Shown: one piece after another, positions 1-13,347 of the stretch | How positions within the stretch are numbered: position 1 is the first letter of the stretch | Layout: the number at the start of each line of letters is the position of its first letter | DNA from: Zychaea mexicana | Lineage: Eukaryota > Mucoromycota > Mucoromycetes > Mucorales > Lichtheimiaceae | Length of the DNA stretch: 64,000 nt | Direction of reading: 5' to 3' | Assembly (NCBI RefSeq): GCF_025766255.1 | Contig: NW_026516685.1 | Location: 372,001-436,000, forward strand | The notes under the pieces: model-generated | Seen by the model: the letters and a program-made list of their open reading frames with translations, nothing else | What the model was told of the DNA's origin: nothing | The model's database searches: none | Translations under genes and position numbers: made by a program

Positions 1-2240
1 AGGGACATGTTTATCGATGACTCAAAGGCAGCACAGGTTGGTGGCCTGGCGGTGGGCGTCCCGTGAGTATTCTTTTTTTTTTCTTAGAAAGGCAATTCAA
101 GATGATGCTGTGATCATCATCAGGTTATTGGTGTATGGGGCCTGACGTAGAGCAAAAAGTTTTGACAATTATACTTTTTCTTTTCTGTTTATAATCCAGG
201 GGAGAAGTTCGTGGATTCGAGCTCGCACATAAGCGGTAAAGATTTTGACAAAAGGAGATAAGGCAGAGAGTGGATTGTCATACTAATTGGAGGGTTACAC
301 ATGCATTTTCGTTGTTTGTTTGTTTTTTCTAGCCATGGCAAATTACCGTGGGCCACACTGTTTGAACCAGCAATAAGAATTGCAAGGTACGGGTTCCGAG
401 CAACGCCGTTACTGGAAACCCGTTTAAAGGTAAAAACAAAGAATTGTGGATATCAAGGCTTGTCTAAAACAAGGTTTGTTATTTACTAGTATTATCATTG
501 TGGATATAGACAGCTGAAAGTTGGTTGATGACCATGCCCGAATGGACCGAAGTGTTTGCGCCAAACGAAACTTTAGCAAAAGCAGGTGACCTGATTGTTC
601 GATCTAAACTTGCAGAGACCTTGGATACTATCGCCAGAGAAGGTCCCGATGCATTCTATACTGTAAATAACTTTATTTACTTAATTATTATTAATGCCCT
701 TTTTCACAAATTAATAATGTTTTTACTAACGGAAAATGTGGCTAACTGATAGGGATATATTGCAGAAAGTTTAGTGAACGCGACACAGGCAGCAGGTGGA
801 ATCATGACCATGGAGGATATGGAAACTTACAAAGCAGTCATTCGACCTACAGTCAGCACATACTATCATGGCCGTAAGGTCACTACATGCACAACACCGA
901 CCAGTGGCCCACTTATTGCTAGCGTACTCAATATCCTCGAACGGTATAATTTCCCTGTCCATGGCATGGATGGTTTGAATATCCATCGGTTTGTTGAAGC
1001 GATGAAGTATGGGTTCGCATTTCGCACCGAGTTTGGAGACCCAGATTTTGTTGATAATGACGAACGAATCCTTGAGATTGCGACAAAAGAATGGGCGAAT
1101 ATCGTTCGACGGAATATTTCTGATGTGAGTGGATAAGTCGGGTGGTTGGTTGGTGGTGGTAGTAGTAGTGATGACGACTCGTAGCATTAGATACGCGCAC
1201 AGTATGGGTTTTTCTAGCTCACATAAACACATGAAACACGTGCAGGATACCACGCATCCTCCCTTATATTACCAGCCAAAATTCGATCATATTTCATCGC
1301 ATGGAACCATGCATTTGTCCGTTGTTGACGAGGATAATGGTGCAGTTGCCCTTACGTCTACAGTCAACTTATTGTTTGGAGCTCAAATCTTGGATCAAGC
1401 TACTGGTGTGATACTAAATGATGAAATGGATGACTTTTCGATACCAGGGTAACGTGTGCATTTTGCATTGCTTCTCTAGTCTGTTGTACTATGGCATGTG
1501 GTCTAACCGACGCATGCCGTTTGCCTTTTAAAATAGAAAACCTAACAAATTTGGCCTTTATCCGAGCGAGTACAATTATGTTGGTAAGTCTGCTTTGCGT
1601 GTGAAAAAAGATTAAAAGAAAGGAAGGATCATGGCATGCGCTGGAATTAGGATCAACAAACAATGGAAGAATCTAAACATGGCAACGTCGTTATTATGGA
1701 TATTAGCTCCTGGCAAGCGACCGCTTTCGTCGATTACGCCCACTATCATTGAGCGTGACTCACAGTTTGAAATGGCTCTTGGTGGCTCAGGTGGTTCTTT
1801 GATTCCCACAGCCACATTAAGTGTACGGTTTATATATTATTCATCGTGCTCAATGACTAGGGTGGTGTGATCATTATCACTGACTTAAATTCAACACATG
1901 TAAAATTTATAGGTCCTTCTAAATGCCATTGATTTTGGTTATGATCTTTACGACTCTATCGAGCTTCCGCGGTTACATCATCAATTGTTGCCGAACATCT
2001 TGCTTGCTGAAGGAGATTATGATAGAGATATCCTGGAGCAATTGGCTCAGCGCGGTCACGAGGTATGGATCAACGAATTTATAACACATTGATATACTGA
2101 CTTTATATCTGTATGTGTAGACCTTCATCCTTGGTGAGAATCAACGTGTCTCTGCAGTACAAGCGGTCCGACGCCTACCGGACGGCACTGTTCATGCCGC
2201 AAGTGATCCACGCAAGCTCGGATTAGCAGCTGCTTACTAG
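1..2240 (+). CDS. Gamma-glutamyltransferase (GGT), 5' end cut by the window edge
   Basis: Cleaves and transfers the gamma-glutamyl group of glutathione; family members are secreted or vacuolar N-terminal-nucleophile hydrolases that self-process into two subunits. Exons I can join in frame: <1-62, 200-235, 333-429, 510-662, 753-1124, 1246-1448, 1537-1583, 1707-1822, 1913-2062, 2121-2240. The large-subunit part reads DDSKAAQVGGLAVGVPGEVRG-type sequence, the usual substrate-pocket start. The nucleophile is the Thr of HGTMHLSVV (codon 1306-1308), followed by TSTVNLLFGAQ and the NDEMDDFS motif seen in eukaryotic GGTs; the GGSGGS oxyanion-loop motif is near 1780. The C-terminus ends at TAG 2238-2240. 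The acceptors at 510 and 753 were chosen because they alone keep the frame. The true N-terminus and any signal anchor lie outside the window. Confidence 0.95.
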
Positions 2241-3565
2241 ATAGGATACTTTTTTCGCTTCTTAATTTTTATCTTTTTGGAGTATATAATTAGCTTTGCG
2301 TGTACTAATGCATTTTGTTGAAGTATTCTTATCTGTGTATGTTTAATAGCGTAATATAAAGTCAAAAGATCCTTGAAATTTAGTAGTTTCACCAATTCCT
2401 TGCCGACATCTGCTGGGTAGCACTCCACTTAAAACCTACAGTACACCTACAAACTTATGTAATAGAGGAAGCTTACAGCCAAGGATATTGGAGTACCCAT
2501 AGCAAGAAAATATGTTTTTAAAATTCTTATATGTACAAGCAATATCCACGAAACCACCCTCCACTTGAAAACGCTGACAATAGTGAAAGGGGCACTTGTG
2601 CATCCAAAAATCAATCTGAAACGTCTATAGCTCATTGATAATGGCAGCAACGTTTCAACCGTTTAAGTCCGTAGACGACTACAGTGGAAAAGGCCGTGGC
2701 TAAAACGATTATAGATACAACAGAAACGAACCAGGTGGTGCCCAAAGCAAACATGTATACTTAGCGCTTGAAGAACTTTACAGCCAATGTATTTATTCCA
2801 TTAGAAAAATTGGAACGAGTATTGATCAAGAATTGATATGTAAAATACAATGATGAATGCTACTACTACAATTAAACTAAGCATGACAGAACATAGCCCT
2901 GTTCCAATATTGGTGTAATGGGAGAATGATCCACTGCGATGAAGTAATGCTTTTTGATGCTAATTATGTTGAAGGATACGATATTATATAATACATTTGT
3001 AAAACTAACAATCTTCGTGAGTTGCTAACATATCATCGGCGTGAGAGTGATTATAAAGCAAATAGGTTGAGCATATGAAAGGAACACGCAAGAATACCGT
3101 GGCATGGTTGGTCGGACGTTGTAAACCAAATGTCATACAAAGTCATTCCAGTTTACGATCATCTTGTTGAACGCATTCGACCCCAGACTGTTGGAATAGA
3201 TAAAAACATTGACCATAGAGTGAGCATTTTTGATTTTAAGTGACGAGAAGTTAAGGCGACGAGAGCTTCTCGACATCTTCTATAATTGTTTAGGTGGGGG
3301 CATTGTACATGCTTAAAATGAAATATTGTATCGTTTTGTTCTTCATTGTAAGTGGCTTCAACAAATGGATGATGTGAGAGAGGAGAAAGGGAGTATGTAT
3401 ATTTACGAGGGAGAGCAAGCGAGAGAAGATATGGGTTCAAGTGGATTTGGTTGATGGCTGTGATGAAATGCTGCTGCTACAGGGCAAACAGTTTCGATAG
3501 CGGGTGTTAGGGTAATAATATGCCGTTGTCAAAATAGGTGCGTATGTGTGTGTGTGTGTGTGTGT
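2241..3565. other. Intergenic, no gene seen
   Basis: Between the GGT stop and the 3' end of the Dr1 gene. Short open frames here look random on both strands. A (TG)n run at about 3546-3565 lies just past the Dr1 stop codon, in its 3' UTR. Confidence 0.6.
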
Positions 3566-4300
3566 CTACTGTTGTTGCGCTTCGAACTTTTGTCGAGACT
3601 GTGCGAAAAGTAATTCCTGCTGCCGTAACAGTTCCTCTTCCGCTATGCCTGTGTTCTCCAAACGTGTACTTTTTCGGTCTCGCTCCTATAAAGCAAAAGG
3701 ATTTTTTAAATCAGTGCTCAGATACTCTCTCCAAACAACCAGAAGAAAGCGCACCAACTACTACTACTCCTACTGCTACCACAAACAATAGCAACTCTAT
3801 CCGCACACACATAGAAACACTACCTTCTGTTGTTTTTTGTGTTCTTTATAAACTTCGTCTACTTCCTCTACGTAATCGTCAAAACCAAGAGCCTGCAGCG
3901 CAGCCACAACGTGTTCACCAGCGATCGTCTTTTTATTTTCGCGCTCGCAAATATCATTTGCCTCCGAAGCGATCAAGTGAATAAATTCTACATTGACCGA
4001 ATTTAACAACTTGTACTTGACAGTGAAAAACACACACCATAACGAACTTACCGACGCAGGAATCAATAAGTAGATCTCGTGTGTCTTTGGCGCAAGCAAT
4101 CTCATTTGGCATCATTTCGTTTATTAATTTTTGAACGGTGGCTATATGTTTTTTTTCCAAAATTGAGAAACACGATCACTATGAATTAACTGTTTTAAAA
4201 AGCAAAGTAGACTCGAAAGTGTAAGAGCAAGAGAAGTTTCCTTACCTTTTGGAAGCGACAGGTCATCATCGGCTGCTCCGGAACGTTCATTGTCACTCAT
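3566..4300 (-). CDS. NCB2: NC2 complex beta subunit (Dr1 / Ncb2), histone-fold transcription regulator
   Basis: Beta subunit of negative cofactor 2, which binds TBP on promoter DNA as a heterodimer with NC2-alpha (Bur6/DRAP1) and blocks TFIIA/TFIIB entry. Four exons on the minus strand: 4246-4300, 4052-4141, 3824-3987, 3566-3685, giving 142 residues in frame. Visible landmarks match Dr1 in order: acidic start ending DDLSLPK, histone-fold helix ATVQKLINEMMPNE, then EFIHLIASEANDIC, then KKTIAGEHVVAALQALGF, and the C-terminal RLENTGIAEEELLRQQ block ending in Gln-rich sequence. The last exon is the most diagnostic, because the EEELLRQQ helix is typical of NC2-beta and not of NF-YB or H2B. Shorter than human Dr1 (176 aa) because the C-terminal tail is trimmed. 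The start is the first ATG before the acidic segment. Confidence 0.95.
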
Positions 4301-6826
4301 AGTTGTGTATGTGCGTGTGTTGCAGGAAAAAAAAAGAAACGAGCTAATTAACAGCCACTGCCTGCTGGTCTTTCTGATAAATGCAAGAAAAATCCCGCAC
4401 TGCGACTGACATTCGTGTGCAGTATCGTCTCAAGCTGCTCTACTGCTACTAGTCCGTATCATTAAGAGAGTAGTAATATTTATGAAGATATTAATCAATC
4501 CTGCTCCATTTTCAATAAATCAGTGTTTCTCTTCATCCCGTGTCTGACATTGTGCCAAAAAGCAAAGCAGATCACTTTTCTTAATAGAAATGATTAGAAA
4601 AACATTTGCAGCAGCAACAACGTCCTGATATAAGTTTGTAAATCTTCTGAATAATGTATTTATACCTTCTCTTCTTTCGGATGTGTTTAACTGATGTTCT
4701 CACAAGATATTGTACATAGCAGCATGCTGCCACGTACTGGAGGCATTCGATAATGTGAATACATGGACATTTAGGGTGAGTATCGAGCACCAATTTCATC
4801 AAACTCAACAGCAACACAAGCAATTAACTAGGAAAAATCAATTGAGCTTAAAGAAGCAAGCAAAACTCTATAGGATACCAGAAGAGACCGCATTTTAAAG
4901 CAGTGGATCCAAAGCCAACAGCGAGTTGCTGAAAAACGAATGTGTTCGAGGGTCAGAATTTCGATGTGCCCCGTATGCCGAAGAGCTATCAAGGCTAAAA
5001 ACGCATGTATATCTTTCTACTACTGTATACCGCGAGGTAAAAATGCTTACTTTCTACTTTCATTTTATTAAAGCAGAAGTTTCTCACGTAGTGAATGATA
5101 TAGCAGTAGACGATTATGACCATTAATGTGTGTCACCGCTTTTATTGAATATGATACGGTCTAAGGAGAGTAGTAAGGGTGACCCTAGAAAAAAAAATGA
5201 TACTGACGCCAGCACTAGTAATGCAACCTAACGTATCTGAAACAGCAAAGAACTTGTTTGGTTCGTCATTACTACGAATACATTCATATCATGAAGACAT
5301 CACTGTGCAGCCAGATGCCAAGGATAACAAAGTAATCGAGGAAATTTGGCCATCCTAACAGTTTGCATAGGGAGATTGCTGACCGAAAGCAAGATAGACT
5401 TAAAGAGCAAAGAACGATTCAAACAAAGAGCTGGGTATGCACGTTTTTGATCCCACCAGCTCTAAATCAGGTTAATAGTAGTGAAATCAAAAAAAAGTGT
5501 AAGCGGTGACGGCAACAAAACAAAACAAATTACACCTGTATACTAGTTGAGAATATACAGCAGTAGCAGTAACAGCAGTAATTTTACTCATGACTGTTGC
5601 TTAAGTGCATTCTACTGATAACAAGCTATTGATAAAAGAAGCTTCATCAAATTCTGACTTTTACTTTAAATGGTAAAGTGTGATTTTGTCTCAAAACACA
5701 GCAGCTGTGACGGGTTCGATATGCAATAGCGATAAAAAAGCGAGATGGATTACGTCGTTTTTTGTTTTTCTTCTTTTTACCAAGGGCTAAAATAACCTCA
5801 CAGAGAAAGAAGCATTAGGTTTTTGTACGAAAACGTAGTTCACTTCTAATTTCTCTAACTGCAAAGGTCCAATATCGATATTCCGGCCCGCCTTTTCTTC
5901 CTATCACCAAGCGCATAAGAGGATAAGGGTGGTAATTGAGCTTTGTCTCTTTATACTCTCTTCCTCTTATTATCGTGGTCGGTTATGGAAAGGTGGTCGT
6001 ACATCACTCTTTTAACTATTCTATCGTTTGTATGCTCACTTGTCAGTGTTGATAAGACCTGATAGATAGTGTGGAGTGAGTGGTCCACTCGGTGAGAAGA
6101 AGGTAGTTCGGCTTAGAAAGAAACAGTGCATTCACAGAAAGGGGTAGATGGTTCTTGTGGGTTTATGAATAAAAGGATCAAAAGCACCTTGGAATTGCAT
6201 AGTGGCAGGGGGTGTAGATTACATAACTTGACAAGTAGTACATAGTACTCCCTACATGGGCATCATCATCTCATGCACCAAATTGACGAATCCTTCATGG
6301 TTGTGGCTTGTGAGTTATCAGTAGCTATTAGAAGCTTATTATGATGATACCACGGAAACATGATTCAAATACATATAAAATGGAGGGTCGCGAGTGAGGG
6401 GTGTATCTGGGGGGTGAGATCATTGTACAGATTTTTTTTTCAGGAACGGTTAATGAAACTCGGTAATACGAAAATAGCAAAACATGGTGATGTCATTTAT
6501 TTGTAACGCGTAGAAGAGGGGCAGAGGGCTGTTATCATACTAGGAGCCGAGTGTTTTGGTGGTGTACACTTGTCGTATAGTGTGTATATGTGAGGAAAGG
6601 ACGAGGAGGAGGGTAAAAAGCTTCAATGCACTTTACAGTCTTGTGTCTACAAGGCTGGTGACGATACGATGAGGCAAGGGATATATAGTAGTAGATAGCT
6701 GTCTTCTGTACTATTTATCTGGTGAGGGAGGGGGTCGAAGTAATAGGATATACATAAAAAGGGCAGCTGGAGTATAGTCGTTTATGTGGATACAGTGTAT
6801 GGCTGTCGCGAACATGCAAGATATTT
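4301..6826. other. Intergenic, about 2.5 kb, no gene recognised
   Basis: Upstream of Dr1 and downstream of the CYSTM gene. Open frames at 4710-4898 and 4926-5126 have no recognisable motif and no convincing splice partners. The stretch 5900-6800 is likely in part the 3' UTR of the CYSTM gene. I see no tRNA or transposon signature. Confidence 0.5.
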
Positions 6827-7110
6827 TTAACAAAGTTGGTCTATGGCACAGCAGAAACAAATGGCTGCCAAGCTACAATATTGCAATAGATTTCAGAGAC
6901 TTAGAAAATTGTCAAAGACCAGGATAATCATTGTTTCTTAACTTACCATCCCCAACAGCAAGAACATGAGCTGTCGCTCGATTGTTCCTCTTGTTGGATA
7001 ACAATTGTTTGTGGAGGAGGTGCAGGTTGATAGTAGCCGCCATCAGGAGGTTGCGAATAAAGCGGTTGGCCATCAGGACCTTCTTGAGGAGGAGGATAGT
7101 ACGAAGACAT
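6827..7110 (-). CDS. Small CYSTM-domain protein
   Basis: A 69-residue protein from two exons (6947-7110 and 6827-6872). The N-terminal half is Pro/Gln/Tyr-rich (starts MSSYYPPPQEG, later QPAPPPQTIVIQQ) and the C-terminus is a cysteine-rich hydrophobic segment, CSCCWGCLAAICFCCAIDQLC. That layout is the signature of the CYSTM (cysteine-rich transmembrane module) family, tail-anchored eukaryotic proteins linked to stress tolerance and metal or toxin resistance. The splice falls inside the module: the donor splits a Cys codon (TG|C), and only this junction restores the Cys cluster. The function here is inferred from family membership; the exact role is unknown. Confidence 0.85.
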
Positions 7111-7858
7111 GATGATGCAAATAGGATGGTATGATAGTAAAAAATTAAAAAGACAGAAAAAAACGTTTGTTCTTGTTGCTTCTTTTCTGTCTTTTCGTCC
7201 CTCTTATATATCTTTTTTTGTTGTTGTAAGAAATTAGATATAAACAACAACCATTTATCCTATTTACCGAGACCATTTCGAGTTTATGAAGTGTTCTGTG
7301 TGTGACACATGCACACTACTCACTAGTGGTGATATAAACTTTCTTCTCTACCCATTGTTATGCTTGGCTTCCGAGCTAGCCGACGGCGAGAGATAGAGCG
7401 TGTTGTTTTTTTGTACATATTCTGCAACAACAACAACAGAAACAGCAACCATTGCTCCGCTTCTATTCATATCCTCTCAATACGGCCAAGTCCCTGCGAT
7501 TCTTGGCAATATGTATAAACATGCTGCCGATAAATTGCGCTTTTGATCTCATGTGGTACCAGCAATACTTACTATTAATATGGCTATTGAGTACGTACCT
7601 GAAAAAAAAGGGACAATCCATACAAAAGATTAAAATGAAAGGATGATGTAATCTCTGTGTATTTAAGTGATAATAGGAAAAAGACATGCACGTGGTGATA
7701 TTGGTTGTTATAAGTATATACAGGTTAGAAGGAAAGATGGAGGAGAGAAAGAGAGGGCTATGTATGCGATACAATATGGTACAAGTTGTTGCTTTCCTCG
7801 GTCCGTCAAAAAGTAGAGCCCTATAACTTCGTGTGTCAAAGAACAGCTCCTTGTATGA
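7111..7858. other. Intergenic between CYSTM start and CSC1 stop
   Basis: Holds the CYSTM 5' region and the CSC1 3' UTR. Short open frames on both strands show no family motif. Confidence 0.5.
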
Positions 7859-10800
7859 TTAGTGCTGATTGCTGTTATTGGCATTATAAACGCTTGGATC
7901 GGAATGGCGACGAAGCGGTGGCTGGACAGGACGCAATAGTGGCGGAGAACGTATTGCGTCCAAGTATGTCGGTAATTCGGGCGTTTGAGGTGTAGAAGGC
8001 TCAGCGGCAAAAAGATCAGTAACACCGCTGTTACCAGCAGGAGCAGGTTGAAAGGATCGCTGCACATCCATCCGTTGTCTCCATTCTTCTATGGGTCCCG
8101 ACGATTTCCGCCGTGCTTCAAAAGATTGGGACGGTGTCAGGATTAATGACAAAGGAGGGGCTGAAGGTTGTTCTGCTGGTGATAGATGTTGTTGCTGTTG
8201 TTGCTGACCCATCAACGCTTTTTCGTTGCGCGGGTCTACTGGTATTATTGGTATATTAGAGTCGCCCACAGGAGGATCGTCGTAGTAGAGATATTGTCGT
8301 CGTGGTCCATGGCAGCATGGGCAGTAATCGTCATTTTGATTTTGATCGTACGTGTAATAGTCGTCGGTGACGGTATGGAACACCACGGATCGGTTCTCGA
8401 CCGGGTCGTGTAAAACGACATGGAAATCCGGGTTCGTGGGATACATGCCGAATGGTTGGTTACCGTCACTATCACTACTGCTACTGCTACTGCTACTGCT
8501 GTTGCTGATTCCATGATAAGCAATGTCCTCGTCGTTATTATTATTGTTCGGATCAAAGTTTGTAGAGGAAGAAGAAGAAGAGGGAGATCTTCTTCTATGT
8601 CCCCGTCGTTGCTGTTGCTCTTGATAATTGGGGTAAATTTGCGTCAAAAGTGAGCGCATGTCATCGTGAATGACAGGCATCAAGTAGGTATGGTCGAAAA
8701 GCGGATTGCGATATTGGTCTTGCAACAAGGCTGACGAAGATGGTTTTTCATGGTGATCTTGCTCTCCTTCTTCTTCGTCTTGTAACGCCAAGGCCTCGCT
8801 TGATGTCAAGCGTTTTAAACGACGACCGTACCACCATTGGAACGCCAGGGTGAACATCGGCAATGGTATAATGCCTAAACCTTGCTCATACCCCCCCTTG
8901 AGCAACAAAAGCAAAAAGCTGACCAACTGAAAGACAATAGTCGAGAATATCGTCGAATGCAATACTGTTGGCCAGATGCGTCCGCCACTTTCAGTTTTAG
9001 TGACATATATGTACATCAACATGTACTTGTAGACAAACGACGACGTAACGAAATAGACGAGCGCAAAGGGTAGTACCAAGGGTGCTGTGGACGAATAGAC
9101 TAAAGCAATTGTGAAGAAAAACAAGACGATGTTGTAATTCAACGCAAAGTCAAAGTTGGGCGGCATGGCCAATTTCTTGAACCGACGTGGCGTCAATCGC
9201 ATAAAGTATTTCCGCAATGTCACCATCAGCACGGGCATGACTTGAACCAGCTCCAAGGAAACACCAAAGGCACGGATGCAGTACAAGTTAATCCAAAACG
9301 AAGACACATCGGACATGTTCTTCGCGAGCTGTGCAACGTATTCGGTAATGTACTCGTCGCCGAGAATGCCGTCCAAGACCAATTGGCGCAGCTGGCCGTA
9401 GAGACCGATAAACATGGACGAGATGGTGAACATCAGCAGGTGGTTGATCAGAAAGAAGATGTACAGCATGGCCAGCACTTTGCTGTCACGGGCCGTGCGT
9501 GTTAGATAGCCTTGCTTCATGGCCAGGTAGCGGAAAAAGTGCGGCAAGATGTAGAACAGAAAGGCCATGGTGAGTGGCGTGATGTAGGCTTGGATAAGGC
9601 CGATCACAAACGAGTGTTTTTCGATCATGCTGCGGGACTCAGGGTACATGCGAATCATGTTGACCATGTTGGACAGGGCCGATAGTATGGCAACTGTTGA
9701 GACATGTTAAGCTTTGATGTAATGTGTGCATGTGTACGATGTGATGTTGCATAAACAAGACACTTACTTGGAATGAGCCAAATAACCATGAATGACACAA
9801 ACAGGCCTCGGCCAAGCCATACCTTGAGAGCCCGCATGGCTTGAGGAATGGACATGTTTGACCAAAAGATATCCTTGGCCGGTGGCGATATGCAAGCCCT
9901 CGTGTCGCTGAGACGACTACTTTTGCGCTTGAATTCTTTCAGCGCATTGTTTGCACTGCGCATGTTGCGGAACGTCACCCAGCCGTAGTCCAAAAGGGAC
10001 TCTTTCTTGGTGGTGGAATTGAGGCGGACCATGCGGTTGAGGTCACTGACTTGCTTCGTGTAATAGTCGATCGCATCCATGGTCTCGCCCCGCTGGAATA
10101 GGCAAAACGGGAATGGCAATAATCGTCGATGGTGGTGTTGTTGTTTTTTCTTCCAAATCCGGATAGAGGGCCGTTTTCTATGACCCGGTGCACCTGCACA
10201 CACGCACACGCAACAGGTATTTGTCAATAAAGAAGGAAGAAGGTTCATCCTGCACAATCATTGACCATAGAGCACATGCATGTGTGTGTGTGTTTGTGCA
10301 CCCAACACATGCACACATGAAAAAAAAAACCCGCCACATTAAAGTGGCTTGCTCCTTCCTGCTCTCTCTTTCTCTTTCGATCTCCATCCAAAAGCAAAAG
10401 AAAAAAAAAAAACTCCCAATCCGGGGAGTGAGAGAGCACAATTACCTTTTGCGTACGCCGCCAACGCGTCCTCGAGGTGATACACGGCTTCTTGATACCG
10501 TTGCACCAGGTCAAGAAGCTTTGAGTTCTGCCGGCCCAGCCAGACCTGTTCGATCGGGTATTGAATAATGCCATGTCGCGTTTCCAGCCACGATTTAAAA
10601 TCAACGTCCGAGCGCGCGGCATGTGCAGGGATGGATGAGACCAGCAGGGATCGGGAGGATAGGCTGTACGCTGGCGATCGACAGAATTTCTTGCGCATTG
10701 CAATGTAGTCGTTGGTTGCTCTGTGCAAGAAGTACACAACCACCGCCGTAAAGAACCAGGTCGCAACGACGGGCGACAGGTACCATGATTGGTCGGGATC

Positions 10801-11648
10801 CTGGACCTCCTGACCACCCCGAAAGTTGATGCCCGAGATTGAAAGAAAGCCAATGTCGAATGAAACAGGCGGCCAGTCGCTATTTACATCACAACAGCGT
10901 TGTTTTGTGCGTGTCGATTCGATTTGATAGACAAGGGATTGAAGGTGGTTCAACGTAAGCGTTTGTTGAAGGTAAGTAATTTTGTGTGACACGGGACGAT
11001 GATTAGGACGGATATGTAATCATCACAGCGATTATTGTGCTGACGATGAGATGGCTTACCCAGTGATCCGAGTGGCGGCAACGTTGATTGGCATGAGGAC
11101 TGCGAGGGCGATGATCGTCAGGACAATCAGGATGTTGCGAAGCGTGCGCATGAACCTCAGATAGAGCACGGCGTCGTAGCCTATACCATCGATAAGGAAG
11201 TCGTCTGAAACTTTTGCCAGCTGTCTCAGCCAATCGCTCCAGCCGAGCTCAGCATGTTTGGTGTCACTAGCATCACCACTACCACCATCACTTGTTGCAC
11301 TACTGCTTCTAGTACTAGAACTGCTACTGCTACTGTTACTGCTACTACTGCTGCTGGTGCCATTTTTTTTTTTCGTCTTAGTTTTTTTTATTATCTCAGA
11401 TTTTCGTGTCGTAAAGAGAGAGATAAAAGGAAAAGCTGCTATTTTTACCGAGTCGGGGTAGAGGTGGTTGAACCGATGCTCGCTTTGCTGGACGGGTATG
11501 CTAAAAAGTGTCGAGGCCGAAGGTAGCTGACGCACAGTATTACTACGATGGATATGGCCACGTTGATGCACAGCTGCATACCCATGGACTTCAGGGTCAT
11601 ATGCGCATCCTCCTCTGCTTGTTCTCGCAGAGCATCGTAAACTTCCAT
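7859..11648 (-). CDS. CSC1: CSC1/OSCA-type calcium-permeable stress-gated cation channel
   Basis: Family members are mechanically or osmotically gated cation channels with about 11 membrane segments, related to TMEM63. Exons: 11449-11648, about 11060-11350, 10446-10879, 9768-10193, 7859-9693; about 1061 residues. Order of parts: N-terminal membrane segment (MQLCINVAISIVVILCVSYL), Ser-rich loop, two more segments (ILIVLTIIALAVLMPINVAA; FFTAVVVYFLHRA), cytosolic PHM7-type domain, then the 7TM DUF221 region from about 9900 to 8800 with ALKVWLGRGLFVSFMVIWLIP and YPESRSMIEKHSFVIGLIQA. The last about 300 residues are a disordered tail with Ser, Asn, Gln and Pro runs and a CPCCHGPRRQ cluster. The first intron is the weak point: donor 11448/11447 is good, but its acceptor falls in an AGC/CAG repeat, so 11350 or 11353 are equally possible. 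The start ATG (MEVYDALREQ) is the first in frame before the first membrane segment. Confidence 0.92.
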
Positions 11649-13347
11649 GTATTGGGGATGAAAGAGGTTTAAATAATAGCAAGAACAAGGAAAAAAAGAA
11701 AAAAAAAGGTGAAGGAAAAACCAACCAACAGAAAGGAGAAGGAAAAAAAAAATATAAAAGATGCCGGGTTTCACACGCGGGCTGCTGTCTCTTGTGTGTG
11801 AGTGAAAGGCTTTACTACTTTGTCTCCGATATAAAATTATCAGTCGCTAACAAGCCCGTATTCAAGGAACAAGCCTGTGTCCAAGGACCTTGTTATCATA
11901 TCAACTCCACCTTTGCAACCTACTGGAGGACGTTGCAATTCCTTTCTAGTCGCGTCGATACTTAATAACGCTTATGACAACCACAATTTCTCTGTTAACA
12001 GAAATCCGGGTTGCTCTTCCCCAGGAAGTACCAAAAGAAGCTGAGATTGCTATATTGTCCTTTAGGCAATTCGGTCTCGGCTCGACATTTTGGCTAATGA
12101 AGAATTGCACTGCAATGTTATTTCTTTCACTTTTCGCTACGTATTCAGATTTACGTTCAGCTTTTGGAACATTGCTCTTTCTTGAACGATCGATAGCATA
12201 GAGAACAACAACGGTGAAAAGCGCCGGGTCGACAACTCAGCGAGACTATTTTGAAATGTCAGTGTGCAAAAGATTGATGTATAGACTTTAAATGATTATA
12301 GTTCGATTTATTTATTTTTATTGGCTTTGAAGGTATCAAAGTTCTTTGCGGGAAGAATGATGCATGTACGAGAAAAGTGCACAAGAAGATCCTCTTGGGT
12401 ATCCGATTATGAACTTCTGTAGTTGTTGGCGGAACAAGACAACCAGGTACAACTTACTATTGGGTTGCTGGATGGGGGATGCTAAATCTACAACGTACCT
12501 CTTCTTAAGCTGAGTGCCATTCTACTGACTGAGAAGGCACGATAGTCATCGTGACTCAGGTGATATAATATGCAGCAGTGTATGCAGTAGTGTAATGAAT
12601 TGCATATGGGAAGACAGACTCGCATTATACTTTCCACTACATATCGAAGCATAATGCTTTGTGCCTGTTGCTCATATATAAGTCTTGATCTCGTTGAGAA
12701 TGATGAGCACGTATATCATTGCCGTCGATTTAATCCATCAATACACTCATACTTCAGAACATCAGGATTTTAAGCAAGTGTTTTGAAGCTAGTGGGAGGA
12801 AAAAGAAAGTGAGTTGGATTGAGCTCCTTGAGCAGAATACATAGCACTTGGTTTTGACATTAATATTATCTCGTTTGTGGACACTTTCATTATGATTCTA
12901 GCAGAGCCGTATCATATCTACTACTAGGTGGATGTGTTTCCTTTCTAGTATAATTGCAAAGACAGAACTCCCCTCTATGCTGCTGCCTACCACTGCTCTC
13001 CATCACAGCCTATTTTATCAACTGTATCATCCAATATTGAAGTGCCACATTGAGTGTGATGATGAAGAAAGCTATTGATACAACTGCAAATTAAAAGTAA
13101 AGCGAGCAATGATGTGTCGTTTACTATGTAGATCTTATCACTCGAAAACCAAGCCAGCACGACTTGATTTTTCCTCGGGGAAGGCTAAATGTGTACGACA
13201 CACCCTCTGATAAAAGAAACCCCGCGAACCAGAGCACGCAAACTCGGGTCGGGCTTTTTTTTGTTTCTTTTCTAGTAATTCTTTTTTATTGGTAGTAGTC
13301 TCCAACCCCACATACTTTCTCTCTTTTTTTTTTCTCTCTCTTTCTTT
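11649..13347. other. Divergent intergenic region between CSC1 and the ERT1-like gene
   Basis: About 1.7 kb separating two divergently transcribed genes, so it should hold both promoters. No open frame with family features. A pyrimidine-rich stretch (about 13260-13347) sits directly before the ERT1-like ATG. Confidence 0.6.

Noticed and set aside
3538..3984. 148-codon plus-strand frame opposite Dr1
   Set aside because: It is the antisense shadow of the spliced Dr1 gene and a TG repeat.
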